Shown piece after piece: positions 5,990 through 8,512 of a stretch of 8,512 nucleotides of DNA. The DNA is from Syntrophomonas sp. UBA5288 (GTDB lineage Bacteria; Bacillota; Syntrophomonadia; Syntrophomonadales; Syntrophomonadaceae): NCBI GenBank assembly GCA_002408445.1, contig DHSK01000097.1, positions 1 through 8,512 on the forward strand, given 5' to 3'. Below the pieces are notes generated by a model that was not told the origin of the DNA, did not search any database, and saw only the letters and a program-made list of their open reading frames with translations. The translations under genes were made by a program, and so were the position numbers. Each line of letters begins with the position of its first letter. The first letter of the stretch is position 1.

Positions 5990-6114
5990 CCATACCCCAG
6001 CCCGGACGCCTGCTGATTAGTTCGAGTCCTTAAAGCAGACTGCGACTTGATGCATACTCTGCTGCTTGCTTGGGTATGCCCATCAGATATGCCCGTTGGC
6101 ATGCACCTGATATG

Positions 6115-7299
6115 TTATAACTCCCTTAAAGCTTCTTTCAATATAGCTACACCCTGGTTTATTTCATTCTTGCTTATGTTTAGCGGGGGTACGAAGCGCA
6201 GGACCCGGGGTCCGGCGTTAAGCAGCAACAATCCCTGTTCCATGCACAGGCCGATTAATTCTTTGACATCAATGTTAAACTCCATGCCCACCATGAGCCC
6301 GCGTCCACGTATTCCTACAATTCTTTCATCGGTTATTTGACTTAAACATTCCTGCAGATACCGGCCTGATTCCTCCACCTGTTTCAAAAAATCCGGGTCG
6401 GATATGAGGTCGATCACTTTGCAGGCGGCAGCGGTAGCCAGAGGATTGCCACCAAAAGTAGAGGCATGGTCTCCGGGAGCAAACCCGCCCGCAACTTCGA
6501 TACTGGCCAGCATTGCTCCGATAGGTATACCGCCCCCCAGGGATTTGGCCATGGTGACGATATCCGGTTTAATGCCATAGCTCTGGAAAGCGAAGAATTT
6601 ACCGGTCCGGCCCATTCCGCATTGAACCTCGTCAAATATTAAGAGCAATTCTTCCTTATTACATAATTCCCTTAAGCCCCGCAGGAAATCCATATCTGCG
6701 GGATGAATTCCTCCTTCACCCTGGACTGGTTCCAGCATGATGGCACAGGTGTTTTTAGTCACCATTTTTTTAACGGAGTCCAGGTTATTATATTCCGCAT
6801 AAACAAATCCCTCCGGCAAGGGAGCAAAACCTTCCTGGTATTTGCTCTGCCCGGTTGCGGTTACAGTAGCCAGGGTACGCCCGTGGAAGGATTCTTTAAA
6901 TACTATTATATGATTTTTATGGCTTTCCTGGCGGCGGTAAAAATATTTGCGGGCCAATTTGATAGCCGCCTCATTAGCCTCAGCGCCGCTGTTGCAAAAG
7001 AAGGCCTTGCCTAAGCCGGAAATTTGCACCAGCTTTTCGGCCGCTTCCACCTGGGGCTTAATCCAGTATAGATTGGAAACATGCCACAAAGTATCGACCT
7101 GATCTTTTAAGACCTTAACCAGTTCGGGATGGCAATGTCCCAGCCCGCATACGGCTATGCCGCTGATGAAATCCAGATACTGCTTGCCATTGGCATCCCA
7201 TACATAAGAACCCCGCCCCTTGACCGGGGCTATGGGAAACCGTCCATAAGTATTCATTACAAACTCTTGCCCTTTAGTCATTATATCCTTATTAGTCAT
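6115..7299 (-). CDS. argD: Acetylornithine aminotransferase (PLP, class III aminotransferase)
   Basis: ArgD converts N-acetylglutamate 5-semialdehyde and glutamate to N-acetylornithine and 2-oxoglutarate. The 394-residue product is a fold-type I class III aminotransferase: NSGAEANEAA (103-112) for the cofactor phosphate, EPVQGEGG (190-197), FDEVQCGMGRTG (222-233) with the cofactor-ring aspartate D224, TMAKSLGGG with Schiff-base lysine K252, HASTFGGNPLA (278-288) and RVLRFVPPL near the C terminus. The start is ATG at 7299 because GGAGG (7311-7307) lies 7 nt upstream; the TTG at 7317 would place the ribosome binding site inside the gene. It follows argB by 56 nt with a perfect hairpin between. 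Close relatives act on ornithine, succinylornithine or 4-aminobutyrate, but the setting between argB and argF makes the acetylornithine role the best reading. Confidence 0.95.
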   Translation of the reverse strand: MTNKDIMTKGQEFVMNTYGRFPIAPVKGRGSYVWDANGKQYLDFISGIAVCGLGHCHPELVKVLKDQVDTLWHVSNLYWIKPQVEAAEKLVQISGLGKAFFCNSGAEANEAAIKLARKYFYRRQESHKNHIIVFKESFHGRTLATVTATGQSKYQEGFAPLPEGFVYAEYNNLDSVKKMVTKNTCAIMLEPVQGEGGIHPADMDFLRGLRELCNKEELLLIFDEVQCGMGRTGKFFAFQSYGIKPDIVTMAKSLGGGIPIGAMLASIEVAGGFAPGDHASTFGGNPLATAAACKVIDLISDPDFLKQVEESGRYLQECLSQITDERIVGIRGRGLMVGMEFNIDVKELIGLCMEQGLLLLNAGPRVLRFVPPLNISKNEINQGVAILKEALREL

Positions 7300-7317
7300 T
7301 TGCCAGCCTCCGTTCAA

Positions 7318-7344
7318 TAAGTTAACCTGGACGCGGTTAACTTA
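7318..7344 (-). other. Perfect hairpin between argB and argD
   Basis: TAAGTTAACC (7318-7327) and GGTTAACTTA (7335-7344) form a 10-bp perfect stem with a 7-nt loop. In the transcript it begins 11 nt after the argB stop and ends just before the argD Shine-Dalgarno sequence (7311-7307). The following sequence TTGAACGGAGG is not a U-run, so it is not a terminator. It may set argD translation or mRNA stability; that role is inferred. Confidence 0.6.
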
Positions 7345-7355
7345 GGTCTATTCGC

Positions 7356-8219
7356 TTATTCGTTGACGACCATGGTGCCGATGCCCTGGTCGGTAAAGAT
7401 TTCGAGCAGGATGGAATGGGCCAGGCGTCCGTCAATAATATGAGTGCGTCCCACTCCCCCGGTCACTGATTCTACGCAGCATTTAATCTTGGGGAGCATC
7501 CCTCCGGCAATGGTCCCGTCGGCTACATAATCCGCCACTTCGCTTACCTTGAGTATGGATATGAGGCTGTCAGGATCAGCCGGGTCGCGCAGCAAGCCTG
7601 GCACATCGGTTAACAATACCAGTTTGTCGGCATTTATGGCTACTGCTACCGCGGCTGCCACCAGGTCGGCATTAATATTATAAGTCTCCTGCTTCTCATC
7701 GGTACCTATCGGGGATATTACCGGTATATAGCCATTTTCTATTACCGTCTCGATAATCTCGGGATTAATGCTTTTCACCCGCCCGGCAAAGCCCATGGCA
7801 CCGCTGGCATCAACCGGTTCGGCCTGAATGAGGTTGCCGTCTTTGCCGGAAATACCGACAGCCCTGCCGCCGCTGGCATTTAACCCCATGACGATTTCTT
7901 TATTTACTTTACCGCCCAGCACCATTTCCACCACTTCCATGGTAGCCCGGTCTGTAACTCTGAGGCCGTTGACAAATTGAGTCTTGATGCCGAGCCGGTC
8001 CAGCATCCCGTTAATCTCGGGCCCCCCCCCGTGCACTATGACCGGATGCATACCGACGTATTTCATGAGGACGATATCCTGCATGACTTTCTTTTTTAAT
8101 TCACAATCAGTCATGGCTGCGCCGCCGTATTTAATAACGACCCGCTTGCCGTAAAAGGTTTTGATATAAGGCAAAGCCTCGACCAGTACCCCTGCCTTTT
8201 CCATAGCTGAAGTCAACAT
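7356..8219 (-). CDS. argB: N-acetylglutamate kinase
   Basis: ArgB phosphorylates N-acetyl-L-glutamate with ATP, the committed and often controlled step of arginine synthesis. The 287-residue product is an amino-acid kinase with KYGGAAM (30-36), HGGGPEIN (63-70), NINADLVAA (181-189), TDVPGL (204-209) and GGMLPK ending in K244. It has the extra N-terminal helix (about residues 1-25) and the C-terminal run RTHIIDGRLAHSILLEIFTDQGIGT typical of hexameric arginine-inhibited enzymes, unlike the 258-residue E. coli form. Arginine feedback is therefore expected but inferred. The ATG at 8219 is preceded by GGGGAAGGGAA, a purine-rich but imperfect ribosome binding site; the ATG at codon 6 has none. No gene lies in the 293 nt upstream, so argB may be first in its transcript. 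Confidence 0.96.
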   Translation of the reverse strand: MLTSAMEKAGVLVEALPYIKTFYGKRVVIKYGGAAMTDCELKKKVMQDIVLMKYVGMHPVIVHGGGPEINGMLDRLGIKTQFVNGLRVTDRATMEVVEMVLGGKVNKEIVMGLNASGGRAVGISGKDGNLIQAEPVDASGAMGFAGRVKSINPEIIETVIENGYIPVISPIGTDEKQETYNINADLVAAAVAVAINADKLVLLTDVPGLLRDPADPDSLISILKVSEVADYVADGTIAGGMLPKIKCCVESVTGGVGRTHIIDGRLAHSILLEIFTDQGIGTMVVNE

Positions 8220-8254
8220 TTCCCTTCCCCCTATTCAAACGCGGATTATTGGGA

Positions 8255-8297
8255 AAATTCAACACTGAAGGACACAGATTTTAAATGATTAACACTG
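8255..8297. repeat. 43-bp dispersed repeat, copy B, before argB
   Basis: This is the partner of 5912-5954 with a single mismatch. It also carries an internal direct repeat, AACACTG at 8261 and 8291 (30-bp period). The copy ends 35 nt before the argB start codon. The TGAAGGACACAGAT part recurs inverted at 8428-8441. Confidence 0.9.
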
Positions 8298-8441
8298 ATC
8301 TTTTATGGTTTATTAATTCAATTTTCTAAGTACAGACCTATCTTTATGAGTTATACTCGCATAGCAAAGTGTGTTTTCCATAAACACATCCAGGAATTAA
8401 TTACCACCACTATTACCCAATTAGAAGATCTGTGTCCTTCA
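8266..8441. mobile_element. MITE-like segment with 14-bp perfect terminal inverted repeats
   Basis: TGAAGGACACAGAT (8266-8279) and ATCTGTGTCCTTCA (8428-8441) are exact reverse complements bounding 176 bp of AT-rich, non-coding DNA. Inside are a hairpin TGTGTTT-TCCAT-AAACACA (8370-8388) and GAGT-TAT-ACTC (8348-8358). I see no clear target-site duplication and no transposase. It may be a miniature mobile element or simply two inverted copies of a short repeat. Confidence 0.45.
8305..8322 (-). promoter_or_regulatory. Possible ARG box upstream of argB
   Basis: Read on the plus strand, ATGGTTTATTAATTCAAT agrees with the Bacillus ARG box CATGAATAAAAATKCAAK at about 12 of 18 positions. The half AATTCAAT fits perfectly and the other half is poor. 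The site is 86 nt upstream of argB, where an arginine repressor could act. The match is weak in AT-rich DNA. Confidence 0.25.
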
Positions 8442-8486
8442 TATTAACCGCCCATGCCCAGAGGACACAACCACCAATGAAAATGC

Positions 8487-8512
8487 GTCATCCTGAGTGT
8501 TAACGAAGGATC
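8487..8512 (+). repeat. Further copy of the TCATCCTGAGCG repeat, cut by the window end
   Basis: GTCATCCTGAGTG...GAAGGATC matches 4773-4798 at 23 of 26 positions and runs off the window. This shows the repeat is dispersed and not specific to argG. Confidence 0.8.

Larger units (their letters stand above)
5883..6114. other. argD-argF intergenic region, 232 nt
   Basis: From the argD side this gap holds an imperfect hairpin with nested arms ATCAG/CTGAT and ATGCC-CGTT-GGCAT (about 6082-6111), a GCATAC/GTATGC pair (6052-6079), a CTGCT/AGCAG pair (6010-6038), a 16-bp perfect palindrome (5974-5989), a TATAAT hexamer on the minus strand (5969-5964) with no usable -35, and the 43-bp repeat (5912-5954). 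None of the stems is followed by a T-run on the minus strand. No gene is seen. Confidence 0.6.
8220..8512. other. Region upstream of argB, 293 nt
   Basis: No coding region is seen. It holds the argB ribosome binding site, 43-bp repeat copy B, a 176-bp inverted-repeat-bounded segment, a possible ARG box, and at the window end the start of a TCATCCTGAG repeat. An arg operon promoter should lie here if argB is the first gene. TATAAC (8355-8350, minus strand) is the best -10 match but has no good -35. Confidence 0.6.

Noticed and set aside
6020..6032. GTTCGAGTCC resembling a tRNA T-arm
   Set aside because: The flanking bases do not make the 5-bp T-stem and no acceptor, D or anticodon arm can be built around it.
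8220..8512. T-box or other amino-acid riboswitch before argB or argF
   Set aside because: No T-box core (AGGGTGGNACCGCG-like) and no terminator/antiterminator pair with a U-run is present on the minus strand in either leader.

Overview
The window looks like a chromosomal segment of a strictly or facultatively anaerobic, moderate-GC Firmicute of clostridial type. The evidence is an oxygen-independent class III ribonucleotide reductase with its radical-SAM activase, strong AGGAGG-type ribosome binding sites paired with TTG or GTG starts, a U-rich intrinsic terminator, and NrdR-like boxes. I cannot name the genus from sequence alone. All six supported genes lie on the minus strand, so transcription runs from high to low coordinates.

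Region 8512-3405 is an arginine biosynthesis cluster in the transcribed order argB - argD - argF - argG. ArgB phosphorylates N-acetylglutamate, ArgD transaminates the semialdehyde to N-acetylornithine, ArgF makes citrulline from ornithine and carbamoyl phosphate, and ArgG makes argininosuccinate. ArgC, ArgJ and ArgH are not in the window. argC and argJ could lie beyond 8512. A strong terminator just after argG shows that argH does not follow directly. The genes are not tightly packed: gaps of 56, 232 and 240 nt hold hairpins, dispersed repeats and a possible internal promoter before argG.

Region 3404-1 is the anaerobic deoxynucleotide module nrdD - nrdG. The argG-nrdD gap holds the arg terminator and then an AT-rich nrdD control region with two NrdR-like boxes 30 bp apart. 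The 299-nt nrdD-nrdG gap is unusually rich in structure, with a two- to three-copy hairpin repeat and a separate nested palindrome. NrdG installs the glycyl radical on NrdD, and NrdD reduces ribonucleoside triphosphates.

The proteins are ordinary housekeeping enzymes with intact motifs, and I see no undescribed multi-gene system. The items worth a second look are intergenic: two palindromic repeat families between the nrd genes, a double inverted repeat of the TCATCCTGAGCG family between argF and argG, a 43-bp sequence found in near-identical form before argF and before argB, and a 176-bp MITE-like segment upstream of argB.
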